In this document: positions 36,108-45,553 of the stretch, piece by piece
How the letters are laid out: every line of letters starts with the position of its first letter
Position numbering within the stretch: the stretch's first letter is position 1
NCBI RefSeq assembly: GCF_900113085.1
Contig: NZ_FOOC01000001.1
Coordinates: 310,001 to 374,000 of the forward strand
Origin: Fontimonas thermophila
GTDB taxonomy: Bacteria > Pseudomonadota > Gammaproteobacteria > Nevskiales > Nevskiaceae
Length of the DNA: 64,000 nucleotides
Direction: 5' to 3'
Notes under the pieces: generated by a model
What the model was told of the DNA's origin: nothing
The model's input: only the letters and a program-made list of their open reading frames with translations
The model's database searches: none
Position numbers and translations under genes: made by a program

Positions 36108-37301
36108 ATGTCCGCACCCGCTTCCGTGATGCAGGCCTTCACCGGCCTGTCGCAGGACGAACTCGAGGTTCTTGCCCAGGCCGACCGCTTCGCGCAGGCC
36201 GAGCTGTATCCACTGGCGCAGAAGATGGACGACGAGGAATGGTGGCCCGCCGACATCTTTCCGAAGATCGGCGCCACCGGTTATCTCGGCATCACCGCGC
36301 CGGAGCGCTTCGGCGGCGCCGGGCTCGACATCTTCACGTCCGGACTCATCCTGCAGGCGTTCGCGCGCTGGAACCATGCGCTTGCGCTCGCCTGGGTCGC
36401 GCATGAGAACCTGTGCCTGCACAACATCCTGCGCAACGCCAACGAAGAGCAGAAGGCAAAATACATCCCCGCCCTGGTCAAGGGTACGGCGATCGGCGCG
36501 CTGGGTTTGACCGAACCGGGCGCCGGCTCCGATGCACTCGGCTCCATGCGCACGACCGCGCGCCGCGAGGGCGATTACTACATCCTCAACGGCCGCAAGA
36601 TCTACATCACCAATGGCCCCGTCGCCGACGTGCTGCTGGTCTATGCCAAGACCGACAAGGACCGCGGCGCCCAGGGCATCAGCGCCTTCATCGTCGAGAA
36701 AGATTTCCCTGGCTTTCGCGTCGCGCAAAAGCTCATCAAGATGGGTTTTCGCGGCAGCCAGACCGCAGAACTCGTGTTCGACGACTGCCGCGTGCCGGCA
36801 CAAAACCTGGTCGGTGAGGAGAACCGCGGCGTCAAGGTGGTGATGTCGGGGCTCGATCTGGAGCGCGCGATGATCTCGCCGATCTGCCTGGGCATCGCCG
36901 AGCGCGCCTTTGCGCTGGCGCTGGACTACGCCCGGCAGCGCAAGCAGTTCGGCCGTCCGATCGCCGATTTCCAGATGATCCAGGCCAAGCTCGCCGAGAT
37001 GTACACGCGCGTGGAATCGATGCGCCTGTTCACCTACCAGGTGCTGCGCGCGGCCAACGTCATCGGCGAGGACGAAGGCGGCCGCGGCGAGATCCACAAG
37101 CTGACCGCCGCCGGCGTGCTGTACGTGGCCGAGACGATGAACCAGGTCTTGAACGACGCCGTACAGGTGCACGGCGGGTCCGGCTATATCTGGGAATCGG
37201 AGATCAACCGCTTGTACCGCGCCAACAAGCTGCTGGAGATCGGCGCCGGCACCTCGGAGGTGCGCAAGATGATCATCGCCAAGGAGCTGCTCGGCGGATG
37301 A
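36108..37301 (+). CDS. acyl-CoA dehydrogenase (isovaleryl/citronellyl-CoA type)
   Basis: A 397-residue flavoenzyme. FAD and substrate segments ALGLTEPGAGSDALGSMRT, IYITNGPVADVLLVYAKT, RKQFGRPIADFQMIQAKLAE and the C-terminal QVHGGSGYIWESEINRLYR are conserved; the Glu position fits an isovaleryl-CoA/citronellyl-CoA dehydrogenase subgroup. It introduces the alpha,beta double bond before the carboxylase step. The palindromic operator lies immediately upstream. Its TGA overlaps the SDR ATG (ATGA). Confidence 0.93.
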   Translation: MSAPASVMQAFTGLSQDELEVLAQADRFAQAELYPLAQKMDDEEWWPADIFPKIGATGYLGITAPERFGGAGLDIFTSGLILQAFARWNHALALAWVAHENLCLHNILRNANEEQKAKYIPALVKGTAIGALGLTEPGAGSDALGSMRTTARREGDYYILNGRKIYITNGPVADVLLVYAKTDKDRGAQGISAFIVEKDFPGFRVAQKLIKMGFRGSQTAELVFDDCRVPAQNLVGEENRGVKVVMSGLDLERAMISPICLGIAERAFALALDYARQRKQFGRPIADFQMIQAKLAEMYTRVESMRLFTYQVLRAANVIGEDEGGRGEIHKLTAAGVLYVAETMNQVLNDAVQVHGGSGYIWESEINRLYRANKLLEIGAGTSEVRKMIIAKELLGG

Positions 37302-38170
37302 GGCTCGACATCGACGCACTCAATGCCCCGGAAGCCCTCTGGGCCGCTGACACCGTTTACCGCGCCGATTTGTTCAGGGACCGGGTCGCGCTGGTTTCCG
37401 GCGCGGGCAGCGGCATCGGCCGCGCGGTGGCGCTGCTGTTCGCGCGTCTGGGTGCCCGGCTCGTGATCTGCGGCCGCACGCTGGAAAAGCTCGACGCCGT
37501 TGCCGATTTCGTCCGCGCCAAAGGCGGCGAGGTGCTGGCCGTGCCGACCAATGTCCGCGAACCGGACCAGGTCGAGAACCTGTTCGCGCAGGCGCATGCG
37601 CACTATGGCCGTATCGACTGTGTGGTGAACAACGCCGGCGGCCAGTTTCCCCAGCACGCCATCGACTTCACGCCCAAGGGCTGGAGCGCCGTCATTCACA
37701 ACAATCTCACCGGCACCTGGCTGATGATGCAGCGGGCGGCTCGGTACTGGCGCGACCAGGGCGCGGCATCGGCATCGATGCTGCGCTCGATCTGCAACAT
37801 CGTCGTCGTCACCGAGCGTGGCATGCCAGGGGTGGCGCATACCGTCGCCGCGCGCGCCGGCATCATCGGTGCCTCGCGCACGGTCGCCGTCGAATGGGCG
37901 CCGCTCGGTATCCGCGTCAACTGCGTCGCGCCGGGGTTGACCGCGACCGAGGGTTTGCGTGTCTATCCGCCCGCGGCGCAGAAGGAATTTCCGCTCGCCA
38001 ACCCGATGAAACGGCCAGGCACGCCGATGGAAATCGCCGAGGCGGTGGTCTATCTGAGTGCGCCGAGCGGCAGTTTCATCACCGGCGAGGTGCTCACCGT
38101 CGATGGCGGCGGCCGGCTCTGGGGCGAGCTGTGGACCGCCGGCCGGCCGGAGTACTATCAGTTTTCCTGA
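37298..38170 (+). CDS. SDR family oxidoreductase (enoyl-CoA reductase/AtuB-AtuG-like)
   Basis: A 290-residue SDR with an N-terminal extension of about 25 residues, then SGAGSGIGRAVALLF, NNAGGQFPQHAIDFTPKGW and the C-terminal FITGEVLTVDGGGRLWGE. The canonical YxxxK tyrosine is not obvious (VAHTVAARAG at that place), as in 2,4-dienoyl-CoA or peroxisomal trans-2-enoyl-CoA reductase-like proteins. Translationally coupled to the acyl-CoA dehydrogenase. In Pseudomonas atu clusters, SDRs are also encoded, but equivalence is inferred. Confidence 0.87.
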   Translation: MRLDIDALNAPEALWAADTVYRADLFRDRVALVSGAGSGIGRAVALLFARLGARLVICGRTLEKLDAVADFVRAKGGEVLAVPTNVREPDQVENLFAQAHAHYGRIDCVVNNAGGQFPQHAIDFTPKGWSAVIHNNLTGTWLMMQRAARYWRDQGAASASMLRSICNIVVVTERGMPGVAHTVAARAGIIGASRTVAVEWAPLGIRVNCVAPGLTATEGLRVYPPAAQKEFPLANPMKRPGTPMEIAEAVVYLSAPSGSFITGEVLTVDGGGRLWGELWTAGRPEYYQFS

Positions 38171-38193
38171 CCTCCCCAATCCGGAGCCTTCCG

Positions 38194-38565
38194 ATGATCG
38201 GTTACGTCACTCTTGGGACCAACGATTTGCCGCGCGCCGCGGCTTTCTACGATGCCCTGCTCGGTGCGCTTGGCGCCAAGCGCAGCTTCCACAACGACCG
38301 TCTGGTCATGTGGTCGGTGACGCCGCAGGCGCCGGGTCTGGCGGTGATCAAGCCCTACGACGGCAAGCCGGCGACGGTCGGCAACGGCGTGATGGTTGCC
38401 TTGGCAGTGGACAGCCCCGAGAAGGTCGATGCGCTGTACCACAAGGCGATCGCACTGGGCGCGACCGACGAGGGCAAGCCCGGCGAGCGCATGAAAGGGT
38501 TCTACGCTGCCTATTTCCGCGACCTCGACGGCAACAAGCTCAATTTCTTCTGCATGGGACGCTGA
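38194..38565 (+). CDS. VOC (glyoxalase/bleomycin-resistance) family protein
   Basis: A 123-residue single VOC-fold protein: GYVTLGTNDLPRAAAFYDAL, the middle PEKVDALYHKAIALGATDEG helix-strand unit and YFRDLDGNKLNFFCMGR at the end. Related proteins include glyoxalase-like isomerases and dioxygenases; only some metal ligands can be guessed. CGGAG lies upstream of the ATG. It is the last gene of the rightward arm, before the terminator at 38605. Confidence 0.88.
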   Translation: MIGYVTLGTNDLPRAAAFYDALLGALGAKRSFHNDRLVMWSVTPQAPGLAVIKPYDGKPATVGNGVMVALAVDSPEKVDALYHKAIALGATDEGKPGERMKGFYAAYFRDLDGNKLNFFCMGR

Positions 38566-38604
38566 CGCGCGGGCATGCGCGTGCGCACAGACATGCGCAC
38601 AGAC

Positions 38605-38632
38605 AAACGCCGGCGTCACCGCCGGCGTTTTT
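38605..38632. terminator. bidirectional rho-independent terminator
   Basis: Perfect 11-bp stem (AAACGCCGGCG / CGCCGGCGTTT) with a 4-base loop TCAC, flanked by A and T runs, between the convergent VOC gene and RND pump gene. It can terminate both. Confidence 0.85.
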
Positions 38633-38669
38633 GATTCGAAAGCCGCCGTTTGGGCGGCGCGACGTGCGC

Positions 38670-41600
38670 TCAGTGCCCGGCGGGTACGGCGGCAGCCGCA
38701 GGTGCGGTTTGGGCAGCTTTGTAATCGCGGCCGATGTACAGATACATCGCCGGCACCACGTAGAGCGTGAACAGCGTGCCGATGGTCATGCCGGCGGCGA
38801 TGACCAGACCGATCGAGAAACGCGCACCCGCACCGGGGCCCTCGGCCAGCAGCAGCGGCACCATCGCGATCACCAGGGCCGCCGTCGTCATCAGCACCGG
38901 ACGCAGGCGGATCGACGCCGCCTCCTCGATCGCCGCACGCTTGTCCAGGCCCTGTTCCTGCAGCTTGTTGGCGAACTCCACGATCAGGATGCCGTGTTTG
39001 GAGATGACGCCGATCAGCGTCACCAGGCCGACCTGCGTGTAGATGTTCAGCGTCATGCCCGGGAAATGGGTCAACTGCATGCCGTTGGTGATCGCAAAAA
39101 TGTTGAGGAACAGCAGCGCGCCGCAGACCGACATCGGCACCGTCACCAGCATGATGATCGGATCGCGGAACGATTCGAACTGCGCTGCCAGCACCAGGTA
39201 GATGATGATCAGCGCAAACACGAAGGTCGTTGCCAGCGCGGCCCCCTCCTGCTTGAACTGCCGCGACGGTCCGGCGTAGTCGGGAAGAAAGTTCGACGGC
39301 GCGAGTTCGGCGAACAGATCCTCGAAGATCTTCAACGCCTCGCCCTGCGGAATGTCGGGCCGCGGCACGGCGATGATCGTATTCGAGTTGAGCTGCTGGA
39401 AATGCTCGATCGCGCGCGGCACCACGTGCGGCTCCAGCGAGATCAGCGTGGACAGCGGGATCAGATCGCCGTTGCGCGCGCGGGTGTAATAGCCCTGGAT
39501 CTGCTCCGGGTTCAGCCGCTCGTTGCGTGTGACCTGCTGGATCACCTTGTATGAGCGCCCGTCGTAGGCGAAGCGGTTGACCTCGCCGCCGGCGAGCAGG
39601 GCGGCGAGGTCCGCCGACAACTGGCCCATGTCCACGCCGAGCAGCGCGGCCTTGTCGCGGTCGATGTGGATGCGGACCTCGGGCCGGTCGATGTTGACGC
39701 GCTTTTCGACGAAGAAGAACTTCTTCGTCGCGCGGGCGCGCTCGATGATTTGCTCGGTGATCTCGGCGATCGTCTCCGGGCTGGCCGTGGACTTGAGTAC
39801 GAATTCGACCGGATAGCCCTGTCCGGGCGTGGGCAGCGCCGGCGGCTGGATGCCGGCCCAGCGCAGTCCCGGTACGGCGGCGAGCTTGTGGTTGAGATCG
39901 GCGAGGATGGTTTCCGTCGAGCGCTCGCGCTCGGTCCATTCGCGCATCACCAGCCCCATGAACGCGGTGTTGGTCGCGTTGCCCTGGGACAGGCTGAAGG
40001 TGAAGATGTGCTCGACGTCGGGATCGTCGAGCACGATTTTCTGCGCGGCCTGGAACTGCTCCTCGAGATATTCGGGCGAGGCATAACCATCGACCTCGTT
40101 GATCGAGAACGCAAAGCCGAAGTCTTCCTTGGGCGCGAGCTCCCGTGGCGTCAACACGTACAGGAAGTAGCAGGAGGCGAGCACGATCAGGCCGAATACA
40201 CCGATGACGTGGCGCGTGTCGAGCGCGCTATGCAGGCGGCGCTTGTAGGCGTTGCGCCATTGCTCGAACTTGCGGTCGAGATAGTCGGCGAGCCGGTTCG
40301 GCGCGGCGCCTTCACCGTGCGTCGGCTTGAGGATGCGCGCGCACATCATCGGCGTCAGCGTCAGGGCGATCACGCCCGAGATCAACACCGCGCCGGCGAG
40401 AGTGAAAGCGAATTCGCTGAACAGCTTGCCGGTGATACCGGTGAGAAAGCCGATCGGCGCATAGACCGCAACCAGCGTGATCGTCATCGCGATCACCGGG
40501 CCGACGAGCTCGCGCGCGCCCTTGACCGCCGCATCGAAAGGCTTCATGCCCTCCTCGATGTGGCGGTGCACGTTCTCCAGCACGATGATCGCATCGTCCA
40601 CGACCATGCCGATCGCCAGCACCATCGCCAGCAAGGTCAGCAAGTTGATGGAGTACCCCATCGCATACATGATGAACAGCGCGCCGATCAGCGACAGCGG
40701 CACGGTGACCGCCGGAATCAGCGCGCTGCGCACCGATCCCAGGAACAGGAAGATCACGACGAGGACGATCACCACCGCCTCGGCCAGCGTCGTGCGCACC
40801 TCGTTGATCGCCTCGCGGATGTACTCGGTGCTGTCGTAGCCGATCGTCGCCTCGAGGCCCTCGGGCAGGGCCTGCACGATCTGCGGCCAGATCTTGCGCA
40901 CGTTTTCGATGACGTCGAGCACGTTGGCTTCCGGACGTACGCGGATCCCGATGAACAAGGCCTGGTCGCCGTCCCAGCCGGCGCCGCCGTCGTAATCCTC
41001 GGCACCGAGGACGACGTTGGCGACATCGCCCAGGCGCACGACGTCTTCTCCTTCGGCACGCAACACGAGCTGGCGGAATTCCTCGGCGCTGCGCAGGTCG
41101 GTGCGCGCCGACAGGCCGATGCGCACGTAATTGCCCTTGGCCTCGCCGACTGCCGACAGCACGTTCTGGTTGCGGATGCGGGCATAGACCTCGCTGGCGG
41201 TGAGGTTGTGCGCGGCGAGCCGGTCCGGCTTGAGCCAGATGCGCATCGCGTAGGTGCGCGCGCCCATGATCTCGGCGCGCTCGACGCCAGGGATCGCCGC
41301 GAGCTGCGGTTCGACGATGCGGATCAGGTAATCGGTGATCTGGCTTTTGTCGAGCAGCTTCGAATAAAACGACATGTACATCGCCGCCGTACCGCCGCCT
41401 TCGGCGATGGCGATGATCGGATCCTCGGAGCCCTCCGGGAGCTGGTTGCGCAGCTTGTTGACCTTGGCCGAAATCTCGGTGAGTGCCTCGTTCGGATCCT
41501 TGTCCAGGCGCAGGTTGGCAGTGATCGTCGTGATGCCCTGCGCCGTGCTCGAGGTCATGAAATCGATGCCATCGGCAGAGGCGATCTCGCGCTCCAGCGG

Positions 41601-41795
41601 CGTGGTGATGAATCCGTCCATCAGCGCGGCCTCGGCACCGGGGTAGGCGACGCTGATCGTGATCTGCGCGTTCTGCAGCTTGGGATATTCGCGGACCGTC
41701 AGCTCGGAGCCGGCGCGCAGGCCCAGCAGCAGAATGATCAGGCTGACGACGGTGGCGAGCACCGGCCGCTTGATGAAGATGTCAGTGAAGTGCAT
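38670..41795 (-). CDS. RND efflux transporter, inner-membrane pump
   Basis: A 1041-residue HAE1-type RND pump: N-terminal MHFTDIFIKRPVLATVVS, twelve membrane helices with two large periplasmic loops, the proton-relay region GMVVDDAIIVLENVHRHIE (Asp pair), and duplicated halves with SVCGALLFLNIFAITNGMQL and VTLIGVISKHGILIVEFANK. It drives proton-coupled export with the membrane-fusion and outer-membrane proteins encoded upstream. The ATG before HFTDIF was chosen because AGGG lies at proper spacing. It ends near the two-way terminator. Confidence 0.95.
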   Translation of the reverse strand: MHFTDIFIKRPVLATVVSLIILLLGLRAGSELTVREYPKLQNAQITISVAYPGAEAALMDGFITTPLEREIASADGIDFMTSSTAQGITTITANLRLDKDPNEALTEISAKVNKLRNQLPEGSEDPIIAIAEGGGTAAMYMSFYSKLLDKSQITDYLIRIVEPQLAAIPGVERAEIMGARTYAMRIWLKPDRLAAHNLTASEVYARIRNQNVLSAVGEAKGNYVRIGLSARTDLRSAEEFRQLVLRAEGEDVVRLGDVANVVLGAEDYDGGAGWDGDQALFIGIRVRPEANVLDVIENVRKIWPQIVQALPEGLEATIGYDSTEYIREAINEVRTTLAEAVVIVLVVIFLFLGSVRSALIPAVTVPLSLIGALFIMYAMGYSINLLTLLAMVLAIGMVVDDAIIVLENVHRHIEEGMKPFDAAVKGARELVGPVIAMTITLVAVYAPIGFLTGITGKLFSEFAFTLAGAVLISGVIALTLTPMMCARILKPTHGEGAAPNRLADYLDRKFEQWRNAYKRRLHSALDTRHVIGVFGLIVLASCYFLYVLTPRELAPKEDFGFAFSINEVDGYASPEYLEEQFQAAQKIVLDDPDVEHIFTFSLSQGNATNTAFMGLVMREWTERERSTETILADLNHKLAAVPGLRWAGIQPPALPTPGQGYPVEFVLKSTASPETIAEITEQIIERARATKKFFFVEKRVNIDRPEVRIHIDRDKAALLGVDMGQLSADLAALLAGGEVNRFAYDGRSYKVIQQVTRNERLNPEQIQGYYTRARNGDLIPLSTLISLEPHVVPRAIEHFQQLNSNTIIAVPRPDIPQGEALKIFEDLFAELAPSNFLPDYAGPSRQFKQEGAALATTFVFALIIIYLVLAAQFESFRDPIIMLVTVPMSVCGALLFLNIFAITNGMQLTHFPGMTLNIYTQVGLVTLIGVISKHGILIVEFANKLQEQGLDKRAAIEEAASIRLRPVLMTTAALVIAMVPLLLAEGPGAGARFSIGLVIAAGMTIGTLFTLYVVPAMYLYIGRDYKAAQTAPAAAAVPAGH

Positions 41796-41901
41796 GGGCA
41801 TACCCTGAGATGGCAAAAGCAGCGACCTCGGCCGGGATGGGGGCTGGCATGGCGTGAGCCGCTCCTGTGCGTATCTGACCGTCTTTGGATGCGTCCCCCG
41901 G

Positions 41902-43131
41902 TCACGTCTGCGGCGGCGTGGGGTCGAGCGTGGCCTTGGGCGCGAGCGAGTTGTTGATGATCACCGGATGCTGGTTGCCGAGCTTGATCAGCCCGGAAGT
42001 GGCCACCTGCTCACCGGCCTTGAGTCCCTCGAGCACGGCGACGAAGTCACCGCGGCTTTCGCCGATGCGGACGAAGCGCTGCACGACTTCCAGATCGGTC
42101 GCCGGCGTCTGGCCCGCCGTGCCGGCGGCCGGCGCGGTCGTGGCGGAGGCCTTCTTCTGCACGACGAAGACCGAGGTTCCGTAGGAGCTGTAGTTCACCG
42201 CCGTGCGCGGAATCGCGAGCACCTCGCGCTCCCCGGGCAGGCGCAGCGCCACGCGTCCGAACTGGCCGGCGCGCAGCACGCCATCGGCATTGGCCAGACG
42301 CGCGCGCACGCCGAAGTTGCGGGTGGACGTATCGATTTTCGGTTCCACCGCGAGCACGCGGCCTTCGAACACCCGTTCCGGCTGCGCGTCCACGCGCACG
42401 CTCACGGCATATCCGGGCCGCACATGGCCGACGTACTGCTCGGGCAGGCTGAAATCGATGTCGATCGGATCCAGCGACTGCAGCGTGACGATCGGCGTGC
42501 CGGGTGCGACGTACTGGCCGACGTTGATGCGGCGGATGCCGAGCACCCCCGCAAACGGCGCGCGCAGCTGCTTTTGCGCGACGCGGCCGGCCTGGGCCTC
42601 GGCGGCGGCGCGGGCGGCGTTGGATTCAGCGACCGCGGCGTCGTAATCGGCCTTGGAAATGGCTTCGAGCTTGAACAACTGCTCACGGCGCTTGCGGTTG
42701 AGTTCGGCGAGTTCCGCCTGCGCCTGCAGTCGCTTGAGCTCGCCGAGCTGCTCTTGGGCATCGAGCGTGACCAGCAGCGCCCCTTTTTCGACCCGATCGC
42801 CGGATTCGAAGTGGATCGCCTCGACCACACCGCCGACCTCGGTCGTGAGATCAGCGCCCTGCACGGGCACGAGCGTGCCGATGGCTTCCAGGCGGTTGTC
42901 CCAGCGCATGATCTGGGCTTCGGCGGCGCTGATCGTCGCCGGCGGAATCGGCATGTTCTCGAGGTATTGCACCATCATCTTGTTGCCGAACCACTTCATT
43001 GCGAACACGCCGCCGAACAGCACGAGGGCGAGCAACAGCAGCACGGCAAGGCGCACGACGGTCTTGCGCCGGTGCGCGGCGCCGTGGGTGCCGGAAGACA
43101 TCGGATTGGACCGGGAAGTGAAATCGTTCAT
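41902..43131 (-). CDS. RND efflux periplasmic adaptor (membrane fusion protein)
   Basis: A 409-residue adaptor. One N-terminal membrane anchor (VVRLAVLLLLALVLFGGVFA), lipoyl-like halves (GGVVEAIHFESGDRVEKGALL and LRAPFAGVLGIRRINVGQYV), an alpha-helical hairpin between them, then beta-barrel and membrane-proximal domains. It bridges the RND pump and the TolC-like channel. 31 bp separate it from the OMF gene; the pump gene follows after about 106 bp. Confidence 0.94.
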   Translation of the reverse strand: MNDFTSRSNPMSSGTHGAAHRRKTVVRLAVLLLLALVLFGGVFAMKWFGNKMMVQYLENMPIPPATISAAEAQIMRWDNRLEAIGTLVPVQGADLTTEVGGVVEAIHFESGDRVEKGALLVTLDAQEQLGELKRLQAQAELAELNRKRREQLFKLEAISKADYDAAVAESNAARAAAEAQAGRVAQKQLRAPFAGVLGIRRINVGQYVAPGTPIVTLQSLDPIDIDFSLPEQYVGHVRPGYAVSVRVDAQPERVFEGRVLAVEPKIDTSTRNFGVRARLANADGVLRAGQFGRVALRLPGEREVLAIPRTAVNYSSYGTSVFVVQKKASATTAPAAGTAGQTPATDLEVVQRFVRIGESRGDFVAVLEGLKAGEQVATSGLIKLGNQHPVIINNSLAPKATLDPTPPQT

Positions 43132-43162
43132 GACCGGATTCCTGGAAGTTTTTGTGCCGGCA

Positions 43163-44497
43163 TCAGCGTGCCGGTGGGTAACGGAGCAATTGGTCGATCT
43201 GGGCGAAGTCCTGCGCCGACAGCTCGCCGGCGAGCTGCTTGAGCTGCAGCAGGTTCAGCAGCAGGCGATAGCGGGTGCCGTTCAAGTCGCGTTGCGCCTG
43301 CACGACCCGTGACTTGGCATCGAGCACATCGGTGATCGTGCGCGTGCCGGCGTCATAGCCGGCGCGGGTCGCCGCCTCGGCGGCCCGCGCCGACTCGAGC
43401 GCGCGCGCATAGGCGCCGACCTCGGCATACGCGGTCGCCACCTGGCGGAAAAGCTGGCGTGTCGTGCGTTCGGTCTCCAGCGTCACGCGGCGCAGCTCGG
43501 CTTGCGCGGCCTGGGCGTTGGCGATGGCCTGCTGCCAGGCCGCATGGTTGATGCCGCCGGCATAGATCGGCACGCTGAGTTCGACGCCGATGCGGGCATC
43601 GTCCGTGCGCTGGCCGAAATCGAACTCGCTGGTGTCCTCGCGGCCCGCGGACGCCACCAGATCCAGCGCCGGCATCGCCGCGGAACGCGCCCGCTCGCGA
43701 TCGGCTTCGGCGATGCGCAAGGCCTGCGCGGCCAGCGCGATGCGCGGGCTTTGTGCGCGCGCGGCCTCCACCCACTGCTCGGCGTCGGCAGGCTGCAGCG
43801 GCGGAAAGACCACGTCCTCGGGCAGCACCGGCAGCGCGACATGGCCGTTGCCGGTGATCTCATCGAGCGCCTCGCGCGCGGTTTCGAGCGCGGTCTGCGC
43901 CGACAGCACGCGCGCCTGCGCGAGATCGTCGCGGGCCTGGGCCTCCTTGAGATCCGTGCCCGGAACGAGTTCGACCGCGTAGCGTTTGCGCGTGTCTTCG
44001 AGCGACTCGCGCACCGCCGCCGCCTCGGCCTCGGCCTGGGCGAGCTGATCCTGGGCGACGAGTACCGCGAAATAGCGCTCGGCGACGCGCACCAGCGTCT
44101 GCTGCTCCCGGTCGCGGAAGGCGGTTTCCGCCTGGTCGTCGAGCGCGCGTGCGCGCTCACGCCGCGCGAACCAGTCGAGCCGGAACAGGGGCTGGCGCGC
44201 CGTCACCTGCGCCCCCCAGCTCGGATACCGGTCCTGGGACCGCCCGAAGACGCCGTCGGATTGCGTCCTGGCGTAGCCGTAATGACCGCCCGCGGACACC
44301 GTCGGCAGCAGCGTGCCCCGCTCGATGGCCCCGGATTGGCGCGCGGCAGCGTACTGCGCCTGTGAGACTGCGATTGCGGGATCGTGGCCAGCGGCGCGCC
44401 CATAGGCTTCGCTGAGCGTCATCGCCGCTGCCGGGCTTGCGGCGAGCACGGCCAGCAGGGCGACGGCGGTGGGGCTAAGCCGCGCTGCACAAATCAT
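43163..44497 (-). CDS. TolC family outer-membrane efflux protein
   Basis: A 444-residue TolC-like protein with a signal peptide (LLAVLAASPAAAM) and two internal repeats of long helices. The conserved elements LSEAYGRAAGHDPAIAVSQA, VAERYFAVLVAQDQLAQAEA and GYDAGTRTITDVLDAKSRV belong to the family. It forms the outer-membrane channel of the RND system. The first 23 bp overlap the end of the TetR gene. Confidence 0.93.
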   Translation of the reverse strand: MICAARLSPTAVALLAVLAASPAAAMTLSEAYGRAAGHDPAIAVSQAQYAAARQSGAIERGTLLPTVSAGGHYGYARTQSDGVFGRSQDRYPSWGAQVTARQPLFRLDWFARRERARALDDQAETAFRDREQQTLVRVAERYFAVLVAQDQLAQAEAEAAAVRESLEDTRKRYAVELVPGTDLKEAQARDDLAQARVLSAQTALETAREALDEITGNGHVALPVLPEDVVFPPLQPADAEQWVEAARAQSPRIALAAQALRIAEADRERARSAAMPALDLVASAGREDTSEFDFGQRTDDARIGVELSVPIYAGGINHAAWQQAIANAQAAQAELRRVTLETERTTRQLFRQVATAYAEVGAYARALESARAAEAATRAGYDAGTRTITDVLDAKSRVVQAQRDLNGTRYRLLLNLLQLKQLAGELSAQDFAQIDQLLRYPPAR

Positions 44498-45272
44498 GGA
44501 ACACCTCGTTTCTTATACGTTCGTTCAGCCGGTCGATCGTGCGGTCATCGGTGACGTCGACCAGCGGCTTCCAGTTGAAGCCGTTGAGCATCGCGTGCAT
44601 GTGCCGGAACATCAGGCGATAGGCGTCGTGGCCGGCGAATTCCTCGAGCACGCCTTCGGCATGGACCAGATTGTGCGTGCCGTTGCACAGCGCCCACAGG
44701 CCGGTGCAAAGCTGCTCCGGCGTCAAGCGCCCGAGCACCAGATCGCCGGCAGCGACGGCATCGCGAACGATGTCGGCGACGATGCGCGCCACCGGCTGGC
44801 ACGCCTCCAGAAATTCCGCGCGCCGGTCTGGCGAGGCCGCGCGCCACACCACCTCGCACAGCGCGTACTGGGCGATGCGGAAGTGATCCGGGTGGCGGCG
44901 CACGAAGATCAGGTCGGCCACGCCGATTGCGATCATGCGATCGCGCGCCGAGGCGTTCCAGTCGCGGACGCGGCGGAACAACTCCGTATGCTCCTGCGCC
45001 TGCAGTGTGGTCAGTGCCAGCAGCAAGTCTTCCTTGCTCGCGAAATGCTGATACAGCGTGCCGACGGCGTATTCGCACTTTTCGGCGATCCGCGACATCT
45101 GCAGGTTGAGCAGCCCGCTCTCGCGGATCAGCTCGCGCGCGGTATCGAGAAACAGCTGCTCGCGTTCCGCGAACTGGCGCTGGCGGCGCTCCTTGGTCCC
45201 CACGGCAACACACCCAACGGCTCGAAACGAGCGCGGATTTTGAACCTGATTCGGATTCGATGCAAGGTTCAT
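44475..45272 (-). CDS. TetR family regulator of the efflux operon
   Basis: A 265-residue protein: a short N-terminal tail, then the TetR HTH (FLDTARELIRESGLLNLQMS, RIAEKCEYAVGTLYQHFASK) and a C-terminal ligand-binding region. It is the first gene of the TetR-OMF-MFP-RND operon and overlaps the OMF gene by 23 bp, so it probably controls its own operon. A GTG at 45203 is an alternative start that would remove the tail; the ATG has GAGGG just upstream. Confidence 0.88.
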   Translation of the reverse strand: MNLASNPNQVQNPRSFRAVGCVAVGTKERRQRQFAEREQLFLDTARELIRESGLLNLQMSRIAEKCEYAVGTLYQHFASKEDLLLALTTLQAQEHTELFRRVRDWNASARDRMIAIGVADLIFVRRHPDHFRIAQYALCEVVWRAASPDRRAEFLEACQPVARIVADIVRDAVAAGDLVLGRLTPEQLCTGLWALCNGTHNLVHAEGVLEEFAGHDAYRLMFRHMHAMLNGFNWKPLVDVTDDRTIDRLNERIRNEVFHDLCSAA

Positions 45273-45553
45273 CGGCCCTCATCGGCGGCGCCGCGCGGCC
45301 GGCTGGGCTGGGCCTCATGCGCGCTGCGGCCGATCGACCCGTGGGGCAGGGTCCAAGGCGGGGGGTTGCACCGGCAAACCGCGCCGGTGTTCATGACGGA
45401 ATGGGCGTCTGCGCGTTTCCCTGCGGCGGCGTATCGACGGCGCGAGGATCGCTCCGTCCGCTCCTCGATCCATCCGCGCATGCACGCCGTGCGCCGGGGT
45501 ATCCGACAGTGCGGGAGCAGCCCGCGGTGCTCGCCTGGACAAGCAGGCGCCGT

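Noticed and set aside
39666-41957. 763-codon plus-strand frame opposite the RND pump gene
   Set aside because: Antisense shadow dominated by Arg/His/Asp; the pump frame is complete.
45219-45231. GCTCGAAACGAGC palindrome as TetR auto-operator
   Set aside because: It lies inside the coding region from the preferred ATG (45272), is short and has no second copy noticed.
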